A stretch of 64,000 bases of DNA, taken from the NCBI GenBank assembly GCA_022827835.1, contig JAJEIO010000017.1, forward strand, positions 62,001 through 126,000. The letters run 5' to 3'. Positions 1 through 8,346 of the stretch are shown piece by piece. This stretch comes from Candidatus Latescibacterota bacterium. GTDB lineage: Bacteria; Latescibacterota; UBA2968; UBA8231. The position numbers and the translations under genes are program-made. The notes beneath the pieces were generated by a model that was not told where the DNA came from, did not search any database, and saw nothing but the letters and a program-made list of their open reading frames with translations. Numbering within the stretch: the first letter of the stretch is position 1; each line of letters opens with the position of its first letter.

Positions 1-78
1 AGCGTCGTCTTCGGGCTGAGCGTGGACAGCAGTGTTTATTAGCGCAAGTATGCCAATCAGTACGCAAAACAGGTGCAT
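1..78 (-). CDS. N-terminus of a secreted protein (partial)
   Basis: This reading frame starts at an ATG (complement of 76-78) behind a GGAG ribosome site and stays open to the window edge. The 26 visible residues form a typical Sec signal peptide: MHLF, a hydrophobic core (CVLIGILALI), then a small-residue cleavage site (AVHA before QPEDDA). The mature protein lies outside the window, so no function can be given. It is the next gene downstream of the aldolase-like gene on the same strand, 28 bases after its stop. Confidence 0.6.
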   Translation of the reverse strand, partial: MHLFCVLIGILALINTAVHAQPEDDA

Positions 79-106
79 AAGGTCTCCTAAAATTGTGAGG
101 GAATGT

Positions 107-1057
107 TCAAAAGCCGCAGCGCTTGCAGGCGCGGAAGAAAGGCTCGGCCATGGCGTAGGCCCCGCGAAAGACCATATCGCTGGTGAGGGGGTGCACGCAG
201 ATCAGGCGCGCGCCGTTGTCGATGGCTTCGACCATGCCGTCTTCGATGTCTTGGGGGTCTTCCATTGCGCCGTGACCGACGACGCGGCCAGTGTGGACGC
301 CGCGCTCGGCTGCGGCGCGGAAGAGAGCGTTGACTGCGTCGTTGACTTCGGGGAGGTCGCCCTCGCGCAGGATGGCGTCGAAGGGGCCGACGAAACCGCA
401 GGCCTTGTTGTGCCCTTGAGCGGCCATCAGGTCGAGGACGCGATCGCGGGTCTCGATGTCGATGATGTATTCCTTGGTCTCAAACTGGATCCAGCCTTGG
501 GTCTCGGTCTCGGTGCCGCGCAATTCGTCGGGAGTGAACATCATGGTCCGTTCGCCGTCGCGCACCGGATATCCACCGCGGTCGTCTGGGGTGGCTTGGC
601 CGGGAACGGGGAAGTTGATGGCGCGGAAGTAGCGCTCGGCCTCCTCGTAGGTGGTGCCATAGGGGCGCATCGTCGCCCGCGCCCCGAGTTGGAAGGCGTC
701 GCCGTGTTCGGAGCGGGCCTCGCGGGCTAGACGCTGGACCGGCAAGATGCCGTGGCGGGCGACGACGGCGTTTTGCTCGCGGCCGTACCAGCCTTCCCAC
801 TGGCTGTGCTCGGCGTCGTTGACTATCCACGACCAGCCGGCCTTGGCCCAGGCGTGGACCTCGGCGTCGCGCAGCTTGTGCCACGGCACGTCGTTGAAGC
901 CGCCCAAAAGGGGTGGGGTTTTGGCCACGGACTCGCACTGGTCGAGGGTTTCCTTGAGCGGGTTGCGGGCGGGATTGAGGGCATAGTTGTAAGCGCGGCG
1001 GGCGAATTCCTCTGCTTTGAGGGGCCGGCTGCCGCCGATGGCTGCGATGGCGTCCAC
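107..1057 (-). CDS. HpcH/HpaI-type aldolase/citrate lyase family protein
   Basis: The 316-residue protein resembles class II, metal-dependent HpaI aldolases, which cleave or form 4-hydroxy-2-oxo acids through a pyruvate enolate in the cytoplasm. Visible hallmarks are the NDAEH segment near residues 80-84, a VQRLAR strand near 107-112, a GARA segment near 125, and a C-terminal GARLICVHPLTSD strand expected of the TIM barrel. At 316 residues it is longer than HpaI (about 260), with an N-terminal extension and an insert around 135-200. The start is GTG, chosen because AAGGAGG lies 7 bases upstream. The substrate cannot be told. It lies 126 bases downstream of mgtE on the same strand and probably has its own promoter. 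Confidence 0.75.
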   Translation of the reverse strand: MDAIAAIGGSRPLKAEEFARRAYNYALNPARNPLKETLDQCESVAKTPPLLGGFNDVPWHKLRDAEVHAWAKAGWSWIVNDAEHSQWEGWYGREQNAVVARHGILPVQRLAREARSEHGDAFQLGARATMRPYGTTYEEAERYFRAINFPVPGQATPDDRGGYPVRDGERTMMFTPDELRGTETETQGWIQFETKEYIIDIETRDRVLDLMAAQGHNKACGFVGPFDAILREGDLPEVNDAVNALFRAAAERGVHTGRVVGHGAMEDPQDIEDGMVEAIDNGARLICVHPLTSDMVFRGAYAMAEPFFRACKRCGF

Positions 1058-1183
1058 TTAGGTGCCTCCTTGTTTCTCGTTTAGTGTTGTAGTTGCGTTA
1101 ATAGAATATAAAGAGCCGCAATGTCCATTGTGGGAATTGCGAATGGAATGGAGCAGTTTAAAAGGTTGCAATGTCCGTTGTTG

Positions 1184-2494
1184 CTAGCCAGTCGGGAGGA
1201 TACTGGACAACAGCGTCGCTAGGCCCAAAAACGAAAGGAAGCCCACGATGTCGGTCACGGTCGTGAGAATGATTGAGGACGCCGTCGCGGGGTCGTGGCC
1301 CAGCTTGACCAGCACGACCGGGATGGCTGCGCCGGCTATGGACGCGAGCACCATGGACGCCAGCATGGCGAACAACATGATGAGGGCTAGCCCGAAGCTC
1401 TGGCTCCAGATGAAGACGCCGATCGCGGTTACCACGGCGATGGCCAGTCCGTTGCAAAAGCCGATGGCTAGCTCCTTGCCAAGGACGCGGGCCGCGTGCG
1501 AGGTGCGGATTTCGCGCAGCGCGAGTCCTCGCATGGTCACAGCGAGGGCCTGCGCGCCGGTGTTGCCCGACTGACCCGCAACTACGGGCAGCAGGACCGC
1601 GAGTGCGGTAAACTTGGCAATCGTGTCCTCGAAGAGGCCGACGACCGCAGCCGCGAGAAAGGCGGTTACGAGATTGATGTTGAGCCAGGGTAGCCGGCTG
1701 CGAATGCCTACCCACGGCTTGGAAAGGGCGCGTTCTTCCGCGGATACACCGACCATCTCTTGGACATTTGTCGCCAGATCTTGCTGCGCCGCGCTCACGA
1801 GGCCGTCGTGGCGAATGACGCCTACTACTTGTCCGGCAAAATCGACCACTGGCAGGCTCGTGAGACGGTAGGTGTTCAGGAGTTCGACGACCTCCTCGTG
1901 CGGCGTCATGGGAAGCACTTGCACTGCCGTGCCGTCGCGAAGATCGCCGAGCGACAACTCCGGATCTGCGGCGACTACGTCTGGCAGCCGCACCACGCCT
2001 GCGTAGTGATCGTTTTCGTCTCGCAGTATGAGATCCGTAGCGCGGCGATTGCCTAGCTGGCGGACTCGCTCTAGCGCAGTGGCTGCCGTGCAGTCCAGCG
2101 CAAAGGTGCTGATCTGAGCGTCCATCAGGGAACCGGCCGTCCCCGGCGGATAGGAGAGAATTTCTTGGATTTCCCGCCCGCGATCTGTCCCCGCTAGCGC
2201 GAGGATCCGAGCGCGCTCTGATTCGTCGAGATGCGCAACTAGCCTTGCAGTAATGGCCGGATCGAGTTGGGTGAGAAGGCGACCCAGGTAAGCGTCATCC
2301 AAACTCGCCAAAATGCGCGCGCCGCGGTCCAGCTCCATCCGCTGTAAGACGTTTGCCGCGACCGCGTCGGCGGCGCGCTGCAGCACATCGACGGCCTCGT
2401 CTGTGCTGGCATCTCCCATCTGGCGCGCCACTTCCTCAGGATGGAGTTCGATGAATCGCTGGATGAGGACATGATGCGGAGTAAGTTGTTCCAT
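1184..2494 (-). CDS. mgtE: MgtE-family magnesium transporter
   Basis: This is an inner-membrane Mg2+ channel/transporter of 436 residues. The order of parts is that of MgtE: a helical MgtE-N domain (about 1-125), a CBS pair (about 130-245, with DAQISTFALD and TSLPVVDFAGQVVGVI), a connecting helix, then about five membrane segments (about 270-436). The GQSGNTGAQAL motif in the pore region and the conserved aspartate in TVTDIVGF near the C-terminus are the family's ion-path residues. Its ATG overlaps the stop of the preceding gene by one base (TAATG), so the two are very likely translationally coupled. In known MgtE proteins the N and CBS domains close the pore when cytosolic Mg2+ is high. Confidence 0.93.
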   Translation of the reverse strand: MEQLTPHHVLIQRFIELHPEEVARQMGDASTDEAVDVLQRAADAVAANVLQRMELDRGARILASLDDAYLGRLLTQLDPAITARLVAHLDESERARILALAGTDRGREIQEILSYPPGTAGSLMDAQISTFALDCTAATALERVRQLGNRRATDLILRDENDHYAGVVRLPDVVAADPELSLGDLRDGTAVQVLPMTPHEEVVELLNTYRLTSLPVVDFAGQVVGVIRHDGLVSAAQQDLATNVQEMVGVSAEERALSKPWVGIRSRLPWLNINLVTAFLAAAVVGLFEDTIAKFTALAVLLPVVAGQSGNTGAQALAVTMRGLALREIRTSHAARVLGKELAIGFCNGLAIAVVTAIGVFIWSQSFGLALIMLFAMLASMVLASIAGAAIPVVLVKLGHDPATASSIILTTVTDIVGFLSFLGLATLLSSILPTG

Positions 2495-3336
2495 TACGAC
2501 TCTCGCTCGCTTGAACCACCGGTGGTCCCGGAGGTCGGCCAGTGAAATACGCCGCGCAGGCCGAGGCCAAATACTTCGCCGAGGGCCGAGGCCGTTTGCA
2601 GGCTGCTGTCTGCCAAGGTGCCGCTAGTTTGACCTCGCTCTAAAGCCCGCACGATTTCGTAGCGGAGGACGCCGACGAACTGGCCGGCCTTGTCCACTAC
2701 GGGCAGCGCGTGGACTCTTCCCCACGCTGGGTGCCCCACCACGGTTTGCCAAGTGGCGCTGGCGGCAATGGATGCGACATTGCGCGTGCAGACCGATGCG
2801 AGCAATGCATCGGGCCGCGCGCCCATTAGTTCCCGCATGTTGACGACGCCGACGAGCCGCTGATCGTCGGCTACCACGTAGAGATAGTAGAGGGCGTGCT
2901 CGGGATTGCGCTGGAGCCGTTCGAGTACTTGGCAAACCGGCTCCTGCTCGAATGCGGTGAGCACTTCCGGGTCCATGAGCGCCCCGGCCGTATCCTCGGC
3001 GTAGATGAGTAGGCTCGAAATCGTGGCTTGAAGGCGTGGGGGAAAGCCAGCGATGACTGCGGCTCGGTGCTCGGTCGGAGTCGCGCGCAAGATGGACGAG
3101 ACGATATCCGGGCGCACGGCAATGAGTATGGCGACAGCTTCTTCGGCGGATAGCTGCTCTAGGGCGAGGGCCGCAGAAAGCGATGGCAGGTAGTGCAAGA
3201 GGCCCGCTGCAATCGCTGGCGCGAGGTCGCCGAGTACTAGTGCCGCTTCACGGTGCGACATGGCCGCTAGGGCGGAAGCGACTTCCGCCGGATGATCGGT
3301 TGCAAATTGCGCGAGGAGCTGTTGTTCAAGGTTCAC
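2494..3336 (-). CDS. soluble MgtE-N/CBS-domain protein, no transporter domain
   Basis: The 280-residue protein has an MgtE-N-like helical repeat (about 1-125, rich in Leu and Ala) and a CBS pair (about 130-245, including ALYYLYVVADDQRLVGVV and HALPVVDKAGQFVGVL). It ends without any membrane segment. It is therefore the regulatory half of MgtE made as a separate protein. It sits directly before mgtE with a one-base overlap, and its start overlaps the MscS-like gene by 11 bases, so all three are made together. A regulatory partner or Mg2+ sensor for the adjacent MgtE is a reasonable inference. A decayed second mgtE is less likely, because the frame is clean and ends within the coupling signal. 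Confidence 0.8.
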   Translation of the reverse strand: MNLEQQLLAQFATDHPAEVASALAAMSHREAALVLGDLAPAIAAGLLHYLPSLSAALALEQLSAEEAVAILIAVRPDIVSSILRATPTEHRAAVIAGFPPRLQATISSLLIYAEDTAGALMDPEVLTAFEQEPVCQVLERLQRNPEHALYYLYVVADDQRLVGVVNMRELMGARPDALLASVCTRNVASIAASATWQTVVGHPAWGRVHALPVVDKAGQFVGVLRYEIVRALERGQTSGTLADSSLQTASALGEVFGLGLRGVFHWPTSGTTGGSSERES

Positions 3337-4162
3337 TGGACACTCCTTTGCTGATGCGGAGGCAGCGCTCTTCGAAGAACTGATGGCCAGGGATGCCCAA
3401 CTCGCCCTCGTCGTGCTCGATAAAAACGGCGGTGGAGGTCATTCGCACGATGCGCCCGTTGCCGTCGCCAAGGCGAATCCGCTGACCCACGTCGTAGGAC
3501 TTGTTGACGTAGTGCATGGCGAGGATGTTGGCGATAATGCTGCGGGCACCCAGCCCAAACGCAAAGGCCGCACCGGCGATGAGTGCGGCGAGCACGATCA
3601 AGAAGATGTTCGTCAGTAGCGATACATCTACTCCGAGTTGCTTGGTTGCCACGAGAATGGCCGCGCCGATGATGATTCCCCGGACGAGGCGGGCCAATTG
3701 CCGCCCCTGATGCGGCAGCAAGCGAAAGGCCGTAGTCATGGCCGCATCGCTAATGAGGCGACCTCCGATGACGCCGGCGAACAGGACCGCGATCGCCGCG
3801 ATTACCCTAGGCAGGTATTGTGCTAAAGCGGCCAGATAGGTGGTTAAAACCGGGAGCCCGACAGCCTCACTGGCCACCATGACCGCGACCAACAAGACGA
3901 GCCAATAGACGCTGCTTGAGAAAACGCGCCCAGCCCCTTGGTCAGCTAGGGCCTGTTGCCAAGCGGCTGTGGTCGTTCCCGCGGAAATCCGCTTGGAAAA
4001 ACGCTCGACCACTCGGCGCACGAGCGCGCGGAGCGACCACGCCGCGAGCCACCCGACGAACAGTACGACTAGGGCGACGACCAACTTGGGCAGCACGTGG
4101 AAGAAGCTCTCTTTAATGGAACCTAGGACGGCTAGTATCTCAGAGGATGGGCTGGGCTCCAT
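3326..4162 (-). CDS. small-conductance mechanosensitive channel family (MscS-like) protein
   Basis: This 278-residue membrane protein has about five hydrophobic segments: near 25-45 (LVVALVVLFVGWLAAW), 80-105, 115-140, 165-180 and a glycine/alanine-rich pore-like helix near 190-220 (IVLAALIAGAAFAFGLGARSIIANIL). A short beta domain follows (IRLGDGNGRIVRMTSTAVFIEHDEGE). The last helix and beta domain are the MscS core. The usual C-terminal alpha/beta cage is absent, so it belongs to the short form of the family. It would release osmolytes under hypo-osmotic shock. The start is 13 bases after the phosphatidyltransferase stop and its end overlaps the next gene, so it is an operon member. Confidence 0.8.
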   Translation of the reverse strand: MEPSPSSEILAVLGSIKESFFHVLPKLVVALVVLFVGWLAAWSLRALVRRVVERFSKRISAGTTTAAWQQALADQGAGRVFSSSVYWLVLLVAVMVASEAVGLPVLTTYLAALAQYLPRVIAAIAVLFAGVIGGRLISDAAMTTAFRLLPHQGRQLARLVRGIIIGAAILVATKQLGVDVSLLTNIFLIVLAALIAGAAFAFGLGARSIIANILAMHYVNKSYDVGQRIRLGDGNGRIVRMTSTAVFIEHDEGELGIPGHQFFEERCLRISKGVSSEP

Positions 4163-4175
4163 AAGACCCCTCCAG

Positions 4176-4892
4176 TTACTTTTTTTGTTTAATTACCATT
4201 AAGACGATGGCCAGCCAATAGAGGTTCTGCACAATGGCGAAATAATAGACGACCCCCATGAGCTGGTCAAACACCGCGCCTAGGGCGAAAATCATCAAAT
4301 AGACGTCGATGCCGCTGCGCAGATAGTTGCGCAATTTCAGCGGTGGAACGCGCACGAAGCCGGCCAAGCGGCCAAGCAGGCCGCGGCTCGCGGATTCCGC
4401 TAGCTGCCCCTTGCCAAAGGCCGTGGCATTCATCAGGGTGGCGATGTGGGTCATGGCCAGCGAAGCGAAGACGACAAACGAGTAGAGGTAGGCGTGTGGA
4501 TCGCCGCTTTGGTGCTCCAATGCTCGTCCCAACGCGAGGCAAAGCATCAGTTCGGCGATGCGGTCGAGTAGGCCGTCGAGCCAAGCGCCAAACGGCGAAC
4601 TGAGGCCGCGCAAACGAGCGATTTCGCCGTCGCAGCAATCGAGCGTAAAGGATAGTTGGATGAGGAGGCCAGCCCCGATGAGGGCCATGCGTTCGCCCGT
4701 GGAGAGCAGGTACACACCGGGCAGGATGACAAGAAAGGAAAGGACCGTTACTTGGTTGGGGGTGAGGGGGGTGCGGACCAACAGGCGGGTGAGCAGGGTG
4801 GAGAGGCGGCGGTTGAACAGGACTTCGACTAGCCCCATGACCTCGGGTTTGCTGGCCTTGAAGTCCTCAGCCGTGTACGGGGATTTGCGCAC
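4176..4892 (-). CDS. CDP-alcohol phosphatidyltransferase family protein
   Basis: This integral membrane enzyme of phospholipid or lipid-linked polyol synthesis has about 238 residues. The family signature D-G-x2-A-R-x8-G-x3-D-x3-D is complete (DGEIARLRG, then FGAWLDGLLD), so the Mg2+-binding aspartates are present. Five to six hydrophobic segments follow the usual fold. The acceptor alcohol cannot be read from sequence. I prefer the GTG start at 4892 (protein beginning MRKSPYTAEDF) because a GGAG site lies just before it; an in-frame ATG at 4916 would add eight residues with no good ribosome site. It is the first gene of the operon running down to mgtE and is divergent from the permease gene at 5028. 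Confidence 0.85.
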   Translation of the reverse strand: MRKSPYTAEDFKASKPEVMGLVEVLFNRRLSTLLTRLLVRTPLTPNQVTVLSFLVILPGVYLLSTGERMALIGAGLLIQLSFTLDCCDGEIARLRGLSSPFGAWLDGLLDRIAELMLCLALGRALEHQSGDPHAYLYSFVVFASLAMTHIATLMNATAFGKGQLAESASRGLLGRLAGFVRVPPLKLRNYLRSGIDVYLMIFALGAVFDQLMGVVYYFAIVQNLYWLAIVLMVIKQKK

Positions 4893-5027
4893 AGGTGCTC
4901 CTATCCTACACCACAAAGGTACGGGGCCAAGAATGCCGCTGGCAAAAGGCCGCGCAGTAGAGCATGACTACTGATAGATTTATTCTTCATTCCTATTTGA
5001 AATTAACGGCAGGGTTGGAGCACGGCA

Positions 5028-7022
5028 ATGAGCCGTGCTGCGGTTGCCGCCGCTAGGGCTAGCGGCTATTTTGCGGCCATGCAAACGGAGCGAACTGGCT
5101 TGGAGGTGACGCGGCGCGCCCTCGTATTGGGCGCGGGGGCGGCGCTCTTCTTGAACTTAGCTTGTCCCTACTCAGTACTCGTCCTGCAAAACGCCGGTCT
5201 GACCTCGGATTACATTGCGGCCGGCGCGATGATGGTCTTTTTGGTTCTCGTCGGGCTGGTCAACCCCCTGCTGAAAGTAACCATCAGGTCTTGGGCGCTG
5301 CGCACGAGCGAGCTGGTGGTCGTGTACGCGATGATGGTCGTGGCGTCGGCGATTCCCACGTGGGGATTGGTGACCAACCTGTGCCACATCCTCACCCGCC
5401 CCTTTTACTACGCCACGCCAGAAAACCGCTGGACCGAGCTGATTCAACCGCTGATCCCCTCTTGGCTTGCGCCACACGAAGCCGAGGCCGCGCGCTTCTT
5501 TTACGAAGGGCTGCCCGCGGGGATGGGCATTCCGTGGGGTGCTTGGCTGGTGCCGCTGGCAGCTTGGGGCAGCGCGATGCTGGCGGTCTATCTGCTGATG
5601 ATCGCCACGATGGTCGTCTTCCGGCGGCCTTGGGTCGAACAGGAGCGGTTGGTCTTTCCGCTGGCGCAGGTACCCTTGGAGATGCTGCGCGGCAACGACG
5701 AGGGCATTTTCCCGCAGTTGTTTCGCAATCCGCTGATGTGGGTCGGGTTTGCGTTGCCTTTTGCCATTCAAGTGCTGGACGGGCTGAACCACTACTTTTT
5801 TTACGTGCCCGAGGTGCGGCTGGTGTTCGAGCCGCTGATGCTGTTCCGCGACAGCGTGCGGCTGCACATCTTCGTCAATTTCGCCATCATTGGCGTGGCG
5901 TATTTTCTCAATCTCAACGTGGCCTTCTCGGTGTGGTTTTTCCACTTGTTGAGCCGCTGCCAGACCGGGATTTTCAACGTCATCGGCTTTGAGGTCAAAG
6001 GGCACAATGAGGCGCTGACGGGTTCTTCGATAGCCCTGTCGCATCAGGGGATGGGGGCGATGCTGGTGCTGGTGGCGGCGATTTTGTGGACGGCGCGGGG
6101 CCACTTGCGCCAAGTGTTTAACGCGGCGTTTAAGCGCGGCGTGCAGGCCGACGATGGCGACGAGATTCTCTCGTACCGGGCGGCTGTGTGGCTGTGGATT
6201 GTCTGCGCGGCTTACTTTTTTGGCTGGCTGCTGTTGAGTGGGGTGCCGGTGGTGGCGGCGGTGGTGTTTTTCTGCGGGGCATTTGCCATTTTCCTAGCCA
6301 TTGCGCGGGTTATTGCCCAAGGCGGCGTAGGTTTTACCTCTTCGACTATGCTGCCGCAGCCCTTTGCGGTCTATACCTTGGGCACGGACGTCATCGGCTG
6401 GAAGGGGCTGGCGTCGATCAGCCTGAGCTATTCGTGGGCCGCTGAAATGCGCACTACGGTCATGGCTTCCACGGCCAACGCACTCAAGCTGGCGCACGGG
6501 CACGGAGCCAATCACCGCCGCCTGTTTTGGGGGTTGGTCATCGCGGTCGTCGTCGGCATGATGGGGGCCTTCTGGATCACCCTCTATCTGAACTACACGC
6601 ACGGCGGGATCAACTTGCGCCAGTTCGGGGTGCCGACGCTGGCCTATCGCTTTTTGGAGGACAAGATTCACAATCCCGTCGGCTGGGATCACATCCGCCC
6701 GCGGCTGCTGTTTACGGGCGTGGGTGCGGCCTTGATGGGCGGACTGATTTACATGCAGCACCACTTTCCGTGGTGGCCGCTGCACTACATCGGCCTGCCG
6801 GTGAGCGATAGTTGGGTCATGGGCGTGGCGTGGTTTTCGGTGTTTTTGGGCTGGTTGTGCAAGGCCGTGATTTTCAAATTCACGGGCACGCGCGGCTACC
6901 TCACGTACAAGCCGCTCTTCGCCGGGCTGATCGCCGGGCAGCTTTTGGGCGCGGCCATGTGGATGGTGATTGACTTTTGTCTCGGAGAAATAGGGAATGT
7001 GGTGTACGTGGGGGTGCGTTAG
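5028..7022 (+). CDS. large multi-pass membrane protein, DUF6785/DUF6784-like permease
   Basis: The 664-residue protein has about 14 hydrophobic segments. Its pattern matches the uncharacterised DUF6785 (N-terminal) plus DUF6784 (C-terminal) family, distant kin of the OPT oligopeptide transporters; that assignment is from memory of the family. It shares landmarks with the protein at 21946: a VEQERLVFPLAQVP loop near 205, and a C-terminal HFPWWPLHYIGLP followed by GWLCK and a PLFAGLIAGQ helix. Transport is inferred, and the substrate is unknown. GGAG seven bases before the ATG supports this start; a second ATG 17 codons later is possible. A Gfo/Idh oxidoreductase follows 57 bases downstream. 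Confidence 0.75.
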   Translation: MSRAAVAAARASGYFAAMQTERTGLEVTRRALVLGAGAALFLNLACPYSVLVLQNAGLTSDYIAAGAMMVFLVLVGLVNPLLKVTIRSWALRTSELVVVYAMMVVASAIPTWGLVTNLCHILTRPFYYATPENRWTELIQPLIPSWLAPHEAEAARFFYEGLPAGMGIPWGAWLVPLAAWGSAMLAVYLLMIATMVVFRRPWVEQERLVFPLAQVPLEMLRGNDEGIFPQLFRNPLMWVGFALPFAIQVLDGLNHYFFYVPEVRLVFEPLMLFRDSVRLHIFVNFAIIGVAYFLNLNVAFSVWFFHLLSRCQTGIFNVIGFEVKGHNEALTGSSIALSHQGMGAMLVLVAAILWTARGHLRQVFNAAFKRGVQADDGDEILSYRAAVWLWIVCAAYFFGWLLLSGVPVVAAVVFFCGAFAIFLAIARVIAQGGVGFTSSTMLPQPFAVYTLGTDVIGWKGLASISLSYSWAAEMRTTVMASTANALKLAHGHGANHRRLFWGLVIAVVVGMMGAFWITLYLNYTHGGINLRQFGVPTLAYRFLEDKIHNPVGWDHIRPRLLFTGVGAALMGGLIYMQHHFPWWPLHYIGLPVSDSWVMGVAWFSVFLGWLCKAVIFKFTGTRGYLTYKPLFAGLIAGQLLGAAMWMVIDFCLGEIGNVVYVGVR

Positions 7023-7079
7023 GAGCAGGATCTTCACACTAGGCGTCCACACGCGACGCCGACACAAGGAGGACTAGAC

Positions 7080-8174
7080 ATGAGCGACAAGACGTATCGA
7101 GCAGCGGCTATAGGCCGGACCGGGCGGGGCAATTGGGGACACGGGCTGCACTTGGGTTTGAAGAACCATCCGCGCATTGAAGTGGTGGCGGTCGCCGATG
7201 AGGACGCTGAGGAGCGGCAGGTTAAGCAGGAGGAATTGGCTGCTCCCCGCGCGTACGCCGGCTGGCGCGAGATGCTAGAGGCCGAACAGCCGGAGGTGGT
7301 GACGGTTGGGCCGCGCTGGACCGATTGCCACTTGGAGATGGTGCTGGCTTGCTTGGAGGTGGGAGCGCACGTGTACTGCGAAAAGCCCATGACGTGGAAC
7401 TTGGCTGAGGGCGACCAGATTGTAGCTAAGGCCGAGGCGACCGGGCGCAAGGTGGCGGTGGCGCATCAGGGGGCGTATATGCCGCGCATCCAGCACGTAA
7501 AGGAGGTGTTGGCACAGGGGCGGATCGGTGCGGTGCAGGCCATTCGCGCCCACGGCAAACAGGATCGGCGCGGCGGCGGCGAGGACATGATCGTGTTGGG
7601 GACGCACTTGTTCAACATGATGCGCCTGTTTGTCGGCGACGTGGCGTGGATGACGGCGCACGTTGTGCACGAAGGCCGTGCGTTACAGGTCGAAGATGTG
7701 CGGGAGGCGACCGAGCCGGTGGGGCCCATAGCTGGCGACTGCATCAACAGCTACTTCGCCTTTAAGAGCGGGGTGGCGGGCTTTTTTGATTCGCGGAAAC
7801 ACGTCGATGGTGGGGGTGCGCGGATGGGCATGGAAATCGAGGGCAGCGAGGGCGTGATTGCGCTGCGCGGCGGCGGCAGTGGCCCGGCCATGCTCTATCC
7901 GCATCCGGTGTTTGATCCAACCGATGCGAGCCAGCAGTGGGTCCCCTTAGACGCGGTGGCGGACGAAGCGCTGAGCACGGGCAACGACTTGGCGGTCGCC
8001 GATTTGATCGACGCGGCCGAGGCTGACCGCGAGCCGCTGTCGAGCGCGCGCGACGCGGTGGCGGCCTTGGAGATGATTTTGGGGGCTTACGAGGCGGAGA
8101 TTACTGGGGGAAGGGTGGAATTCCCCATGCAGCGACGAGAGCATCCGTTGGTCGCTTGGCGGGAGGGGCGGTAG
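7080..8174 (+). CDS. Gfo/Idh/MocA family oxidoreductase
   Basis: This 364-residue NAD(P)-dependent oxidoreductase is of the sugar/inositol dehydrogenase type. It has an N-terminal Rossmann fold with a variant nucleotide loop (AIGRTGRGNWGHG, near residues 10-22), the family's EKP motif in HVYCEKPMTWNL near 99-110, and a C-terminal alpha/beta domain with GTHLFNMMRLFVGD near 178-191 in place of the usual GxHxxD. The C-terminal MQRREHPLVAW resembles the end of the second family member at 39005. The strong AAGGAGG site at 7068-7074 fixes the ATG. It lies just downstream of the permease at 5028 and may act on the imported compound; the substrate is not evident. Confidence 0.88.
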   Translation: MSDKTYRAAAIGRTGRGNWGHGLHLGLKNHPRIEVVAVADEDAEERQVKQEELAAPRAYAGWREMLEAEQPEVVTVGPRWTDCHLEMVLACLEVGAHVYCEKPMTWNLAEGDQIVAKAEATGRKVAVAHQGAYMPRIQHVKEVLAQGRIGAVQAIRAHGKQDRRGGGEDMIVLGTHLFNMMRLFVGDVAWMTAHVVHEGRALQVEDVREATEPVGPIAGDCINSYFAFKSGVAGFFDSRKHVDGGGARMGMEIEGSEGVIALRGGGSGPAMLYPHPVFDPTDASQQWVPLDAVADEALSTGNDLAVADLIDAAEADREPLSSARDAVAALEMILGAYEAEITGGRVEFPMQRREHPLVAWREGR

Positions 8175-8222
8175 GCGGCCAAGTTGCGGGGACGAATCAG
8201 CCCGAGCGTCTAACTTTTGTTA

Positions 8223-8251
8223 TTGACGGAGTGACCTGAATTTCTTCTATT
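8223..8251 (+). promoter_or_regulatory. putative sigma70-type promoter for the receptor-PorV operon
   Basis: TTGACG at 8223-8228 and TCTATT at 8246-8251 are separated by 17 bases. They lie about 95 bases before the receptor start, in the 172-base gap after the oxidoreductase gene. The -35 matches consensus at five of six positions, the -10 at four. Confidence 0.4.
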
Positions 8252-8346
8252 GATTAGTTCACTGGCGCGTTTGTGCAAAATTTGCGGCAAGGGCGCTAGA
8301 TTCTGCTTTACCTCACCTCTAGCATAGCACGCACAGGAGGGCACTC

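Noticed and set aside
5172..6113. Long minus-strand frame opposite the permease gene
   Set aside because: Codon use reflects the GC-rich antisense of a clear multi-pass membrane protein; the product is a Pro/Arg/His/Gln-rich string with no domain. The same applies to 18407-19291, 22117-22863 and other antisense frames.
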